From the NCBI GenBank assembly GCA_022828595.1, contig JAKGHH010000002.1:64886383-64950382 (forward strand): 64,000 bases of DNA, given 5' to 3'. A model generated the notes under the pieces. It saw only the letters and a program-made list of their open reading frames with translations. It was not told the origin of the DNA and did no database searches. This DNA is from Nelumbo lutea. Lineage: Eukaryota; Streptophyta; Magnoliopsida; Proteales; Nelumbonaceae. Positions 36,901 to 43,132 of this stretch are shown piece after piece; position 1 is the first letter of the stretch; each line of letters starts with the position of its first letter. The position numbers and the translations under genes were made by a program.

Positions 36901-39900
36901 AGAGTCAAGGAAACATCAACAGTACACCAGCCGAATCGACAGGTAACCATGAAGTCTTCAAGACCACGTATTAGCTTTCCTTTATCTATTATCACTTATC
37001 CCTTGTAACAAGGGCAACGCTATATAATTTATAAAAGTTTTTCTCTAAGATTTGGATTTACTTAGAATAAGCCATAGCGTATGATTTATCATCTTTAAGG
37101 CAATAACTGTAATAATAAAGCATAAATAATGACCATATACTTATAATAATAATAATAACAACAACAACATTAGCAATAACAATAACAATAACAACAATAA
37201 TAATGAAGAAAATGAAAGTAGAAAGAATCTTAGATAGTGCCTTCCTCTAACCTAGCTCCCCCCTTTCCACCGAACTTTCCCCTTATCTTCTTCATATGCC
37301 AATCTACATGATCTACTAGAAACCAACTCCATATCCACCTAGTGAATTAAAAGGAGCACCTAGGTGCACAAGCAAGGTAAACACCTTAAAACGTACCTCA
37401 CCTAAGCCCCAGGTGTGTGCCTTGTGCTTCATCCCAAGCAATTTGTGTTTTGCTCTTTTTTAAGCCTAGCAGTTGGGGCAGATGACCCCCAACCAAGCCC
37501 CTTCAGGCAAACCCAAACAACAACCTATTTGCTAATTTCTTTTTTTGCTTCTCTACTTCTCTTGGAAGATTCTAGCATTTCTTTCCTCTCATAAGGTCCA
37601 AATCACTGATGCTCTAGTGCATCTCCACATTATTCTTCCTCTTCTCTTTGGCCACACATAGGTAGATGGATCAAACAGCATTTTAATCTCCATTGGCATG
37701 TTCCACCTGCTCCCAAACAAAGAGAAAAACCAATTCCAGATATTTGCAGCAAAGGAATAGGTTTTTTAAAATTTATGTTTATATTTTAAATTAATATTAT
37801 GTTTAATATTTTTGAATTTTTGGCTCTTTTTTTTTTTGCATTTTTTGCGCCTTACTTCCAAAAGTGCACACCTCGCCTTGGGCCTTGGGCACAAAATGCC
37901 CCTCGCACTTTTTTGCGCCTTGCACTTTTAAAACATTATATCCACCTAAAGTTATAAAGCCAACCATTATTGTTAAATCCCTGCCAAGCAAATAAAGCAT
38001 TTTGATACCACCTCCCACCCAAATCAATCCAATAAAGAACATTTTCAAACCATATCAGACACTACTACATAAAGGTCTCAAAACAGTGACACCTTGAGAA
38101 TTCAAGTCTAATATTAGCCACTAAAATAACAAAGCACTTTTCTTCCATTACGCCCCTTCTCTTCAATATAAAGGGATTTTGCTTTGAATCACCTACAATA
38201 ATCTCTAGAATTCCAATGAACCACCTACAACTTCTCTTCAACATTAGGCAGCAACACTTGACCCTATTGCAACTCACTTCAGGTTCTTGAAGTTGGAAAT
38301 GAAATCAACTTTTGTGAATAATGTCATATACCTTGGCAACAGAAAACGCCTTACTTCATGCCCTCTTTCTTCTCTAATGGAACTAAAGGAGGATAGATCA
38401 TCTAGATATGTTTAAGAGCTGCTGAAACATGGGCTTTAATGGGGAGAAAGGACTCTTTCATGGGTTGCAATTGGCATACTGAAAGTGGAAATAAATTTAC
38501 AATGAATGTAAGCAAGATGGTGGTGAAGATCCATGGTTGCTGTGTCAATTTATTAGGGAAGCTAGGTCATCAGCCTCCATAGTTAACAATTCATATGTCA
38601 AGATCCAAAGAACAGCTAATGAGCTGAGGACATGATGTAGATAACTGCTTGAGAGTATTGTGAGCTTCTGTCAGGGGATGGGGTAGTAGCGTTATCCTAG
38701 CACCTCAGTTTTCCTAATGGGAGTTCCATCTTTGCGCCACTTCTTTCATCATTTAATAAATTTGCCTTGATCTGCTACCTTAATCAAACCAAATCAAATA
38801 AATATACAGAAAAGAAACTTCCTTAGTGTCCATTTTTACAGACAAAAAGTGCAAAACGTAAAGTTGAAAAACATAAGATATCAGAAAGGAAAATATTCCT
38901 CACCAAGGCATATAACCATCTGTTTCCTGTGGTATTCTGCTGTCAGTTTCCCATATCTTTAGGGTAAGATCATCACTACAAAATCAATCCATGATTCTTT
39001 CAACATTACTTGTCACCAAGCTTTTCCTAAGGTATGACAAATATACTAGCAAAAATGAAACTAAGCCTTCTGTGATTTCAAATTAGGGGAAAAACTAATT
39101 CACAAGATAAACAATTGTGAAATTACACCAGGAAAAGAACAGTTGTTCATACCTACAGGTAACCATTTTATCTCCTGTAGAGTTGAAAGATAGGGCCCAG
39201 ACTGTAGATGTGTGTCCACTGAAAATAATAACCAAAAAACTATAATTTAATATGACTTCAGATACTCTTTAATTACTGAAAATACTCTTAACAAGCACAT
39301 TTAATATGGTATAGATTTACAAGGATAAAAGGGTTTAGAAGGAAAGGGTGAAACTTCGTTTAAAATTTCAACCTTCCAAAAGCACAACAGAGGAAAAACT
39401 AAAACAATTCTTAAAACTAGAAAAGTAACATAATATAAAGACATCAAAAACAAATGTTACATAGTATAAAGAACAAATAAAACCATAGAGCAAAAAAACT
39501 GTAACTTTTTCTTGTTTTCTTGGGGATGGAAATTTGGATTATTAAAGTATACAAGTTAAATTAGAGTGAAATATTCAAAAGAATACCTCATGAAAACTCT
39601 TAATTAGAGATATTCACGTCCAAAATGGTTTACTAGGAATCTGTCCATGCAACCCACAGCCAGACACTAAATTCCATTACTACAGTGCAAATTAACATAT
39701 TTTATAATCAACGACACTTATGGAAAATTGCAACGTCACACCAAGAGCATGCTTAATTGAATGAGTCAGTAATTCAACCATTTCTTAGGCAGAGGGGTCT
39801 AAAAGTTGAGGTGCTCCATGAAGGGGTAAATAAATATGGGGGAACTTTGGTATTAAGTGGGTTGCTTTAAGAAGATGGAACCAAGGTTTAAAATGCCAGT

Positions 39901-42666
39901 TTTGATAGAAATGTCTACCACTTAAAAATAAGAGATGGATATTATTTTCAACAATCAATTGTATCACTTAATGATAAGAAATGCCATAAATTCAAAAAAA
40001 AAAAAATTGTCTAGTTTACTGTAAAAAGTTTATAACACCATAAATATCAATCTATGAAAGTATTTCAATAATTTTTAAAATTATAAAAAGACGTTCTTTT
40101 GAATAATTATATCATTACAAAGTGATAAAAATGAGCCATTTTTAAAATGATTACATCATTTTAAGATTATATATTCTTCCATTTAGAATAAACTAACTGT
40201 CTAAAAAATACACATTTTAATTAAATATTAATTATAAATTAATATAAAAGTTGTGGTTTGCATATTAATATCCTTCTTATGCTATTATATTATTTATCCT
40301 CATAAGAGTTTCAATTATTAAAACAACAACTATATTTATTAAATTGTTTATAATTAGATATATTTCATATAAAGCTAGGTATGAATTAAAAAGTTGTTTA
40401 TAATGAATATATTGAAAAATAATAGGTTTAAAGACAAGTAAATAATATTGTTGAAAACCTAGAATTGATAATAATTAACAAAAAATTGTTGAAAACAATA
40501 CATTTTAAAGCAGTAAAGATTATGTCAAGATGCACTGCATAATATTCCTTGTCAGCACCCATGAAAATAGAAATATTTTGTAGAAATATTAGGAAATATT
40601 CATTGTTCAAAAAAATATTAGGAAATATCTAGACATTTCAAACCACTGATGGAACCAAAAAATTATTGGTTGAGAAGTGACCACAGGAAGAAAAGGCAGT
40701 TGTGACAGATGCTAATTAAAATATTGCAAAGTGGGGTAGGATCATGGGGCGTTAAAGGCAGTTGAGACAAGTGCTAATTAATTTTAAGTGTCTTTATGGA
40801 TTATATATGGATCTACCTTAATCTTATGTAATTAGAAGTTGTTTTAGTCAATTTCCAAGCCTGAATTAGATCTTAAAAGGGAGATCTGAGTGCTAATGTT
40901 GAATCTAAAAATATAGTTCATGTAGTTATATTTTTTAATCTAAGAATTGGCACTTTGAGCTTTCTATTTTCTTTCTTCTTTCTTTCTAAAGGTATGACTT
41001 TTCTTCTGTTTCCTCAATCCCTTTTTTTTTAGAAAATTTAACCAGAAAATCCCTATTTATTTTTTTTCTATATGTTAGATTTAAAATTCTTCTAATTCCC
41101 CTTTCTTTCTACTATATCATATTTAAATGATTTCTTTACTCAGCACATATACATTAGTAGGATTTCTCTCTTTAATGTCCTACATCAGAGTCTTTCAATA
41201 CAAGGTTCCAACTAGGAAACCTATGTTATTACCTTGGCATTGGAATGGTCGTTGTGATGTATTTACCCCTTCAAAGAAAAATAAGCGATTTCAAACTTAA
41301 TTAGCCTAGGTCCTCAATACAGTTATCAATAATTATGGTTTTGATTCAGTCGTTCTGAATGGTACCACCAATAAACAAAAGCCAGTCAGGAAAGAATACT
41401 AGCAGCCACAAGAAAACCCCCTTTTTATAGAAAAAGCAGGAAAAGGGAAAAGGGAAGTCAAGGTAATGATACTTGTTAGGCTCCCCTAAAGTTTGAACAC
41501 AGTGCCAATCATCAGTGTCACCATCCTCAGCCCAAACCTGCCATTTTACAAAGATTATCACATTCAACATGACCCAATCTGTATACGGCTTTCTATATTA
41601 AATTGCTAATATCTTAAAAAAAGTTTATACATATCGATTCAGCCAGAAAGGAAAAAATGCAAACATTCCCAAGATCTTTTACCTTAACAGTATTGTCATA
41701 GCTACAAGAAAACAAGACATCCATAAACGGATGCCATTTAACCATCTTCACATCCTGTGTATGACCTTGCAACACTGCGACACACTCAAACTCATTCCCG
41801 GGCTGTACTTCCCATATCCAAACAGATTTGTCTCGACTGCATGTGGCAAGTAGAGACCCTGATGCATTCCATGAAACACTTTTGACTTCGTTCTCGTGAC
41901 CCTATACAGGAAAAGGTACCACAATTTCCATGTAGAAAAGAAAAATGATCGAAACAAGGCTAGAAACGAAAACTTAAGCCACTAGAACCTTAATTGAGTC
42001 TAGTAAGTAACACAAGAAAAGCCTCCTTAGCATTTGTTGAAAATGTAATTACCTTGATTCAAGCAATAGAAAACAAAGGTTCTTCTATGGGCGAAACAAC
42101 ATTAAACAGGAAAAGTAGTGGACCATAGATGTTGTAGGCATGACTAGATGAGCATAAACAACAGCTTTAAACGAGAATTCTACCTCTAAAGTAGAAACGC
42201 ACTCGAAATCATCGCCAATATGCTCCCAGATAGCAGTAGTAGCGTCAAAGCTGGCCGTTGCCAATAATTTGCCAGAAGGTGACCAAGCACAAGACCTAAC
42301 TGTCCGATTATGTGTTTCTTCCAAAACTGCCTGCGTATGGCATTATTCACATCAAGACGAAATCTGACAAAGAACTGACCTACTTGATAACTTGTAGTAG
42401 AGAATTAGGTTTACGGTAAGAGCTGGAGGTCAGAAAACAATCAAGTCGGGGAAAAATCCGACCTTGCATTCAAAAGAAGCAGAACACCGAGCGGAGGGAG
42501 TCTGCTGCCATATTCTGACAGTCTTGTCGCCGCTGCAAGATGCAAACATCGCCGGAATCCCTGCAGCTCCAGTGGCGGGATTCCACGCCACGCTCCAAAC
42601 CCTATCAGTGTGGCCTTCAAGCTTCTGAATCTCCTTCAATTCTAGGTTTCCCTCGAGTAAATCCAT
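1706..42666 (-). CDS. CIA1: CIA1/CIAO1-like WD40 protein of the cytosolic Fe-S assembly complex, 10 exons over 41 kb
   Basis: Coding segments, in order: 42463-42666, 42184-42330, 41683-41901, 41473-41537, 39153-39218, 38904-38975, 32240-32302, 23140-23209, 2866-2949 and 1706-1777. They total 1,062 nt, or 353 residues plus stop, the usual length for plant CIA1. Every junction is GT-AG and the phases agree. The product is seven WD40 blades: GH/AH starts near residues 18, 73, 118, 163, 213, 266 and 317, and W-endings VRIW, TAIW, VWIW, VKVW, LKIW, IRLF and IKIW. From family knowledge, CIA1 is the beta-propeller platform that works with MMS19 and AE7 (CIA2) to deliver 4Fe-4S clusters to cytosolic and nuclear apoproteins. 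The start is the ATG at 42664-42666, where CIA1 homology begins; an open frame extends upstream without homology. Introns 4, 6, 7 and 8 are large, the last three packed with transposons. The assignment is by recognition, not a search. Confidence 0.93.
2280..2765 (+). mobile_element. 3' end of an RTE-type LINE (in CIA1 intron 9)
   Basis: The plus strand, read across several frames, gives [20 protein letters not shown], then [16 protein letters not shown], then [16 protein letters not shown] and finally NRIHVANPI. These are the C-terminal hallmarks of plant RTE-clade non-LTR retrotransposon ORFs (YGAECW..., FGHxxR..., GRGRPxxTW). Stops and frameshifts are frequent. The last part (GGATTCATGTAGCCAACCCC) recurs at about 24290-24320. 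Opposite in orientation to CIA1. Confidence 0.72.
2866..2949 (-). CDS. CIA1: CIA1 exon 9 (residues 303-330)
   Basis: Acceptor AACAG, then [20 protein letters not shown] and VQWSPK. Donor AAG/GTAAGC. It starts blade 7. Phase 0 on both sides fits exon 8 although the two lie 20 kb apart. Confidence 0.92.
3001..3402. repeat. 196-bp tandem duplication
   Basis: Two head-to-tail copies (about 3001-3196 and 3197-3402, period 196). Few differences, for example AGAGAGGG/AGAGAGAG, GTTTTGT/GTTCTGT and one 1-nt indel. Each copy contains the left end ACATAGTTGTCAAGGCG of the element described at 3071-3764, so the duplication copied one terminus together with flanking DNA. Confidence 0.75.
3071..3764. mobile_element. 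Non-autonomous TIR element, GC-rich ends
   Basis: The left end ACATAGTTGTCAAGGCG and the right end CGCCTTGAAAACTATGGT are imperfect inverted repeats. Both sides are flanked by TCAAAA (3065-3070 and 3765-3770). Further inward both ends carry GGCGA/CGCC-type motifs (3090-3130 and 3690-3750). The interior is AT-rich with no coding. The superfamily is not certain. Confidence 0.5.
3765..5585. other. CIA1 intron 8 sequence without a recognised gene
   Basis: 3855-3965 is rich in GGTCC/GGACC motifs like those at 11340-11490 and 13620-13785. 4040-4480 is rich in CT and includes a 125-codon ORF (4066-4443) with no recognised domain; it ends near CAG/GTCAGTTAAAT, a possible donor, so it may be a captured 5' exon. 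4500-5585 is AT-rich with nothing further seen. Confidence 0.35.
5591..5881 (-). repeat. 3' LTR of the intron-8 Copia element, truncated
   Basis: 291 nt that align with 10807-11146. The missing LTR head and polypurine tract lie where the RNase H tail joins the LTR near 5881, so a deletion took the end of pol together with the start of the LTR. Confidence 0.82.
6018..7313 (-). pseudogene. Copia reverse transcriptase and RNase H
   Basis: 431 codons: [51 protein letters not shown] at 178-181, then RNase H with [15 protein letters not shown] and LYCDNQAA. Residue 93 is Asn in QMNVKN where the family has the first catalytic Asp (QMDVK), so polymerase activity should be lost. A stop cuts HNSV from [14 protein letters not shown], which continues in the next codons and then in another frame to about 5885. 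A further stop lies upstream at about 7327. The ORF's Met is internal, not the true polyprotein start. Confidence 0.88.
7539..8915 (-). pseudogene. Copia GAG-pre-integrase and integrase domains
   Basis: 458 codons open. The zinc-binding HHCC (His128, His133, Cys157, Cys160; LWHNRLGHL ... [11 protein letters not shown]) precedes the DDE core with Asp187 (HTDVWGP), Asp250 (RSDNAKE) and Glu286 (NGVAERKN), with D-35-E spacing. The C-terminal [16 protein letters not shown] is typical of Copia. The frame ends at 7539 before the reverse transcriptase, and there is no in-frame gag or protease upstream. The catalytic residues are present, but the polyprotein is broken on both sides. Confidence 0.85.
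9039..10028 (-). pseudogene. Copia gag, broken
   Basis: Begins at ATG 10026-10028 with [20 protein letters not shown], the Copia gag N-terminus, and has its first stop after PHIN (about 9747). Homology then continues in shifted frames through [21 protein letters not shown] sequence (about 9400) to a CCHC-knuckle remnant near 9200-9300. There [10 protein letters not shown] and DTCWKL lie in different frames, and the second Cys is Tyr. It cannot make a normal capsid protein. Confidence 0.75.
10794..10806 (-). other. Primer binding site of the intron-8 Copia element
   Basis: TGGTATCAGAGCC on the minus strand directly after the LTR, the standard plant Copia site complementary to the 3' end of initiator tRNA-Met. 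Confidence 0.88.
10807..11176 (-). repeat. 5' LTR of the intron-8 Copia element
   Basis: 370 nt, adjoining the primer binding site at 10806 and the target duplication at 11177. It keeps a segment (about 10975-11025) that the other LTR has lost between two CTTAGTA repeats. Confidence 0.85.
11182..11966. other. Intron 8: GGTCC-rich element ends
   Basis: 11340-11490 holds repeated TTGGACC/GGTCCAAT motifs and ends ATTAACAGCCCTA; 11555 on begins GGGGTTGTCAATGGACC. The two termini suggest two adjacent non-autonomous hAT-like elements. Their partners may be 3855 (TATGTCAATGGAC) and 13782 (GACAGCCCTA). No clear target duplications and no coding. Confidence 0.35.
11967..12297. repeat. Minisatellite, 50-bp units with an internal palindrome
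   Basis: Units at 11967-12016, 12017-12056 (40 nt, a 10-nt deletion), 12057-12106, a 9-nt remnant, 12116-12165, 12166-12215, 12216-12265, and a partial unit to 12297. Each carries GGATTGGAC CA GTCCAATCC, a perfect 9-bp inverted repeat with a 2-nt loop (the shortened unit keeps part). Because 50 is not a multiple of three, all three minus frames stay open and give repetitive, meaningless ORFs. Confidence 0.9.
12298..14340. other. Intron 8 interior without a recognised gene
   Basis: T-rich sequence with no supported coding. 13620-13785 is a second GGTCC/GGACC-rich block ending AATTGACAGCCCTAC, matching the style of the 11.3-11.6 kb and 12 kb blocks. 13920-14100 is more GC-rich with no identity. 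14130-14220 resembles a LINE 3' region. Confidence 0.35.
14559..14788. mobile_element. Tourist-like MITE, tandem pair, inserted in the LINE
   Basis: The outer ends GGCTCAGTTTGGAAGGAGTA and the complement of CCTTCCAAACTGAGCC form inverted repeats of about 35 bp. A second GGCTCAGTTTGGAAAGAG start at 14669 makes two head-to-tail units (110 and 120 nt). AAA stands on both sides (14556-14558 and 14789-14791). Removing the element plus one AAA restores the LINE frame ...CRSK-E-GGLGLG, which proves insertion into an existing LINE. The terminal sequence and 3-bp duplication point to PIF/Harbinger. A related single copy lies at 62753. Confidence 0.82.
15099..15130 (+). repeat. Run of 32 A
   Basis: An uninterrupted A tract inside the LINE fragment, probably the tail of a retroposed sequence. 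The LINE homology on its two sides is not contiguous. Confidence 0.6.
15419..15844 (-). pseudogene. LINE RNase H domain fragment
   Basis: [20 protein letters not shown] leads to [37 protein letters not shown]. This is the standard plant LINE RNase H start with the first catalytic Asp (NFDGS). It ends early at about residue 141, before the other acidic residues. Confidence 0.78.
15883..16119 (-). pseudogene. LINE reverse transcriptase fragment
   Basis: [20 protein letters not shown], then [10 protein letters not shown], is the L1 RT block with the first catalytic Asp (LDLEKAYD). The frame then runs into a duplicated stretch: [14 protein letters not shown] is repeated at about 15865 and 15920. 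RT homology upstream (16120-16900) is spread over several frames. Confidence 0.75.
16945..17478. mobile_element. hAT-like non-autonomous element with an 8-bp target duplication
   Basis: A 534-nt insertion flanked by perfect ATTCCACT (16937-16944 and 17479-17486). Ends are AAGGGTGCTCAC and the complement of TTAGGGTGAGCA. Subterminal GGTTAACCGAACCGG-type repeats stand on both sides, and the core (17110-17320) is nearly pure A/T. Element and one duplication removed, the LINE sequence is continuous. Confidence 0.85.
17501..18335 (-). pseudogene. LINE endonuclease domain, broken
   Basis: Near 18335 the minus strand reads [18 protein letters not shown], the start of an AP-endonuclease-like domain. 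Near 17690 it reads [13 protein letters not shown], the C-terminal SDHxP catalytic motif, within a 123-codon frame (17501-17872) containing [11 protein letters not shown]. The part between is frameshifted. Confidence 0.75.
19743..20253. mobile_element. Probable hAT-like non-autonomous element
   Basis: The right end reads CAATTGCAGCCCTA; the left end GGGTCTAGCAATGG resembles its complement. Subterminal TCGAGTTCGGCTC-type repeats occur near both ends, with an A/T core (19970-20090). It interrupts LINE ORF1. No target duplication is evident. Confidence 0.45.
20458..20721 (-). pseudogene. LINE ORF1, DUF4283-like segment
   Basis: [22 protein letters not shown] followed by GGVLL matches the conserved LPxHLWxxxxxxKIG(N)xxGG pattern of the nucleic-acid-binding ORF1 protein of plant L1 elements. 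The rest of ORF1 lies in other frames at 20855-21640 and 18690-19740. Confidence 0.62.
21168..21392. mobile_element. Mutator-like MITE, copy 2, with a target duplication
   Basis: The ends ATGGTTCAAAGTAT and the complement AAGGTTCAAAATAT form the inverted repeat. ATCTCCAACC stands on both sides (21158-21167 and 21393-21402), fitting the 9-10 bp duplication of Mutator-like elements. 225 nt long with a TA-rich core. Inserted in LINE ORF1. Confidence 0.82.
21913..22166 (-). mobile_element. Short 5'-truncated LINE with a 12-bp target duplication
   Basis: The tail is TTTTTATTTT on the plus strand, so the element is in minus orientation. Its body resembles a LINE RNase H tail (CCTTGCTTGGCTAAAGTGTC is like the A-K-Q-G end seen at 25205). 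Perfect TGCACTTCACTC flanks at 21901-21912 and 22167-22178 mark a target-primed insertion. Confidence 0.75.
22179..23139. other. Unique-looking part of CIA1 intron 8 next to exon 8
   Basis: No coding and no recognised repeat. This kilobase may be original intron sequence. Confidence 0.35.
23140..23209 (-). CDS. CIA1: CIA1 exon 8 (residues 280-302)
   Basis: Acceptor GACAG, then T completing Ser, then [20 protein letters not shown] ending DGL. Donor TTG/GTATAC, phase 0. It completes blade 6. The following intron is 20,190 nt, the largest in the gene. Confidence 0.91.
23573..24075. repeat. Diverged tandem duplication of about 294 bp
   Basis: TCATCCCTAATTAATAACTG (23573) recurs as TCATCCCCAATTAATAGCTG (23867). 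The matching continues through GTTTACCAG, GATCAATAA and CATCTGATTAGGAATGA to about 24075, at roughly 80% identity by eye. No coding. Confidence 0.65.
24076..25025. other. Intron 7 interior
   Basis: 24275-24335 repeats the terminal part of the RTE LINE at 2690-2760 (ATTCATGTAGCCAACCCC). The rest is A/T-rich with no supported coding. Confidence 0.4.
25073..25809 (-). pseudogene. LINE RNase H, second block of the minus-strand element
   Basis: [20 protein letters not shown] and [20 protein letters not shown] (25438-25809) are followed, one frameshift later, by [20 protein letters not shown] and [18 protein letters not shown] (25073-25528). Asp and Glu positions of RNase H are visible, but a C-run at 25520-25530 breaks the frame. 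Confidence 0.8.
26513..26914 (+). pseudogene. LINE zf-RVT domain
   Basis: [40 protein letters not shown] and [19 protein letters not shown] show the zinc-binding reverse-transcriptase-linked domain, with CxxC and His/Cys residues of the motif present. The frame closes at 26914. Confidence 0.75.
27152..27589 (+). CDS. LINE RNase H domain, open with all catalytic residues
   Basis: 145 open codons. Acidic residues Asp16 (NFDGSC), Glu56 (TAEYLAT), Asp80 (GGDSKA) and Asp129 (ANDLAKQ) all stand at the RNase H positions. It is the C-terminus of a LINE ORF2 whose upstream part is broken, so it is a domain remnant, not a gene. It is the best-preserved TE domain in the window. Confidence 0.78.
   Translation: MDWSPPPCGWLKLNFDGSCVSNPGPSGIRGMIRNEESNICALFSGPVETNDVATAEYLATVFGLDKAKELDFERLIIGGDSKAVVDWLKKGEGVYWHLRNDLRRYKWLSKDMSIQVQWVRRSANCLANDLAKQGVQTQSIFWAQL
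27614..29526 (+). mobile_element. Solo Copia LTR inside the nested LINE
   Basis: Starts TGTTAGACAG and ends ATCTTTCA. It matches the LTR at 46635-48418 nearly throughout (for example CTTAAACTGGACACTTATGA against CTTTAAACTAGACACTTAATGA), and is about 130 nt longer. The flanks GGGTG and CAACT do not match, so no target duplication supports it. LINE 3' sequence resumes after it. Confidence 0.75.
29618..30780 (-). pseudogene. LINE RT thumb and zf-RVT, first block
   Basis: [20 protein letters not shown] and [20 protein letters not shown] (30488-30766) are followed in another frame by [20 protein letters not shown] (30478 down). After a 90-nt duplication comes [20 protein letters not shown] and [20 protein letters not shown] (29911 down). 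Several frameshifts. Confidence 0.78.
29982..30161. repeat. 90-bp tandem duplication, one mismatch, beside a (TA)n tract
   Basis: Copies 29982-30071 and 30072-30161 differ at one base (GGGAAAAGG/GGGAAAAAG). They duplicate part of the nested LINE coding region, reading [20 protein letters not shown] twice. A (TA)n run at 29959-29981 adjoins. Confidence 0.9.
31030..31460. repeat. Diverged repeat flanking the SINE
   Basis: A stretch ending AAGGCTTAGTGGAGTTCA (about 31035-31110) recurs as AAGGCTTAGTTGAGTTCA (about 31388-31460), in the same orientation on each side of the SINE. It is older and more diverged than the SINE target duplication. Confidence 0.5.
31133..31349 (+). mobile_element. tRNA-derived SINE with an 18-bp target duplication
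   Basis: TTGCTGTAATGATAAAATATCAG (31147 on) resembles a decayed A box with tRNA D-arm, and GGGGGTTCAAATCT (31192 on) is a B box, at tRNA-like spacing; a CT-rich tail follows. Flanks TTCAAATAAGCATATATT (31115-31132) and the same with one change (31350-31367) are a target duplication. SINE-like pol III architecture plus the duplication make this convincing; the family name is unknown. Confidence 0.72.
31461..32239. other. Intron 7, exon-proximal part
   Basis: A/T-rich, with a (TA)n tract at about 31614-31638. No gene seen. Confidence 0.4.
32240..32302 (-). CDS. CIA1: CIA1 exon 7 (residues 259-279)
   Basis: A pyrimidine-rich tract ends in acceptor CTCAG, then G completing Trp, then [20 protein letters not shown] and AG of a split Ser. 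Donor AG/GTAGTA. First half of blade 6. Too short to appear as an open-frame prediction; found by homology and phase. The next intron is 9,030 nt. Confidence 0.9.
32303..33900. other. Intron 6, first part
   Basis: No recognised gene or element. A few fragments such as 33500-33780 have ordinary base composition and may be old transposon or unique sequence. Confidence 0.35.
33901..34031. repeat. Compound microsatellite
   Basis: (CATA)n, then (AC)n, (AT)n and (TG)n with interruptions, about 130 nt. It makes spurious Tyr/His/Thr-rich ORFs on both strands. Confidence 0.92.
34034..34269. mobile_element. Mutator-like MITE, copy 3
   Basis: The ends AAGGTTCAAAGTAT and the complement AAGGTTCTAAATAT. 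The interior has GATACG/CGTATC-type motifs as in copies 1 and 2. It sits in the TG microsatellite (TG-rich on both sides), so a target duplication cannot be told apart. Confidence 0.65.
34270..36753. other. Intron 6, A/T-rich interior
   Basis: No coding supported. 34470-34790 carries CCGGTTCACCGG / GGTCGGTTGG-type motifs suggesting a decayed element. A 60-codon minus-strand ORF at 36566-36748 is Cys-rich ([17 protein letters not shown]) but not recognised. Confidence 0.35.
36754..36825 (+). pseudogene. Decayed tRNA-Trp (CCA)
   Basis: 72 nt, the length of nuclear plant tRNA-Trp. GTGGCGCAATGGTAGCGC (D arm and A box) and GACTCCAAATC (anticodon CCA at 36786-36788) are plain. Stems have been damaged: a C-A mismatch in the anticodon stem, two mismatches in the T stem, a T loop reading TTCCATT instead of TTCGATT, and three to four G-T pairs in the acceptor stem. 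Most changes fit loss of CG dinucleotides to TG or CA. Probably inactive. It lies antisense within CIA1 intron 6. Confidence 0.75.
36826..38903. other. Intron 6, last part
   Basis: A (AAT)n/(AAC)n microsatellite at 37143-37205. 37555-37745 (TCTTGGAAGATTCTAGCATTTC...) matches the zf-RVT to RNase H linker of the minus-strand LINE at 25740-25960, so it is a LINE fragment. 37340-37440 and 37840-37935 carry AGGTGCACAAG / GTGCAAGGCGC-type motifs of a decayed TIR element. 38050-38380 may be more LINE. Confidence 0.45.
38904..38975 (-). CDS. CIA1: CIA1 exon 6 (residues 235-258)
   Basis: Acceptor TGTAG, then T completing Ser, then [12 protein letters not shown] through DGYMP and TG of a split Trp. 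Donor TG/GTGAGG. It completes blade 5 and starts the linker to blade 6. The next intron is 6,601 nt. Confidence 0.92.
39153..39218 (-). CDS. CIA1: CIA1 exon 5 (residues 213-234)
   Basis: Acceptor TTCAG, then T completing Asn, then [21 protein letters not shown] and AG of a split Ser. Donor AG/GTATGA. First half of blade 5; the next intron is 177 nt. Confidence 0.92.
39219..41472. other. CIA1 intron 4, A/T-rich, no gene
   Basis: 2,254 nt, strongly A/T-rich in 39980-40640, without recognised coding or terminal repeats. Confidence 0.5.
41473..41537 (-). CDS. CIA1: CIA1 exon 4 (residues 191-212, last codon split)
   Basis: Acceptor GGCAG, residues [21 protein letters not shown], then two bases (AA) of the next codon before donor GTATCA. 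This is the acidic loop between blades 4 and 5. The AA joins the T of exon 5 to give Asn. The next intron is 2,254 nt. Confidence 0.9.
41683..41901 (-). CDS. CIA1: CIA1 exon 3 (residues 118-190)
   Basis: Acceptor TATAG, then [11 protein letters not shown]. It encodes blade 3 ([10 protein letters not shown]) and most of blade 4 ([21 protein letters not shown]). Donor AAG/GTAAAA, phase 0. The next intron is 145 nt. Confidence 0.94.
42184..42330 (-). CDS. CIA1: CIA1 exon 2 (residues 69-117)
   Basis: Acceptor CGCAG, first codons [16 protein letters not shown], last TLE, donor GAG/GTAGAA. It encodes blade 2, ending TTAIW. Phase 0 on both sides; the next intron is 282 nt. Confidence 0.93.
42463..42666 (-). 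CDS. CIA1: CIA1 exon 1 (residues 1-68)
   Basis: Starts [11 protein letters not shown] and carries blade 1: [15 protein letters not shown] followed by [10 protein letters not shown]. It ends in phase 0 at FECK with donor AAG/GTCGGA. The intron that follows is 132 nt. Confidence 0.93.
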
Positions 42667-42859
42667 CAGAAAGATCTGTATAAGTATGGATTGTCTATTG
42701 ATCGATTCCCTTTTCAGAATACAAATGAACCGAACAGAGGAAAACAGAAACAGTCTGTTCCTCGCTTCAGAGTTCAGTCTCGATTCTGTTGGCCTGAGAA
42801 ACAAGAAAAGCGGAGCGAGAGGATACGCACGAATCGTAAGGAGTGTGGAAAGCTCGTGG

Positions 42860-43115
42860 TCGTGCTGCGTATCTCATTGAGTTTCGACTACTGACTTCTT
42901 CGAGACGTGAGTCGGGACGGCCCTTGTGTCCGAATCCTCTGTAGAGGAACATATGAACAGCATGATATTGATCCAATCATAATATTCCACGTCAACGATA
43001 GATAAGCCATACGCAGCCGCGCCGTGTATTACGTAGTTTGGACTTTGTTGGCCCAATTGGCTTGGCATGCCCAAATGCCCAATCCAATCCATTAATAATT
43101 TATTTTAGGGTTTAA
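42860..43115. promoter_or_regulatory. Likely CIA1 promoter, possibly bidirectional: site II and telo-box motifs
   Basis: Between the CIA1 start and the plus-strand ORF at 43133 lie a TGGGCC site II motif (minus strand, 43050-43055), two TGGGCA repeats (about 43067-43082) and a telo-box AAACCCTAA (minus strand, 43105-43113). Site II plus telo-box pairs are known from plant housekeeping and growth-linked promoters. The transcription start is not resolved, and use in both directions is inference. Confidence 0.45.
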
Positions 43116-43132
43116 CTGGGGTTTCCAGAAGC

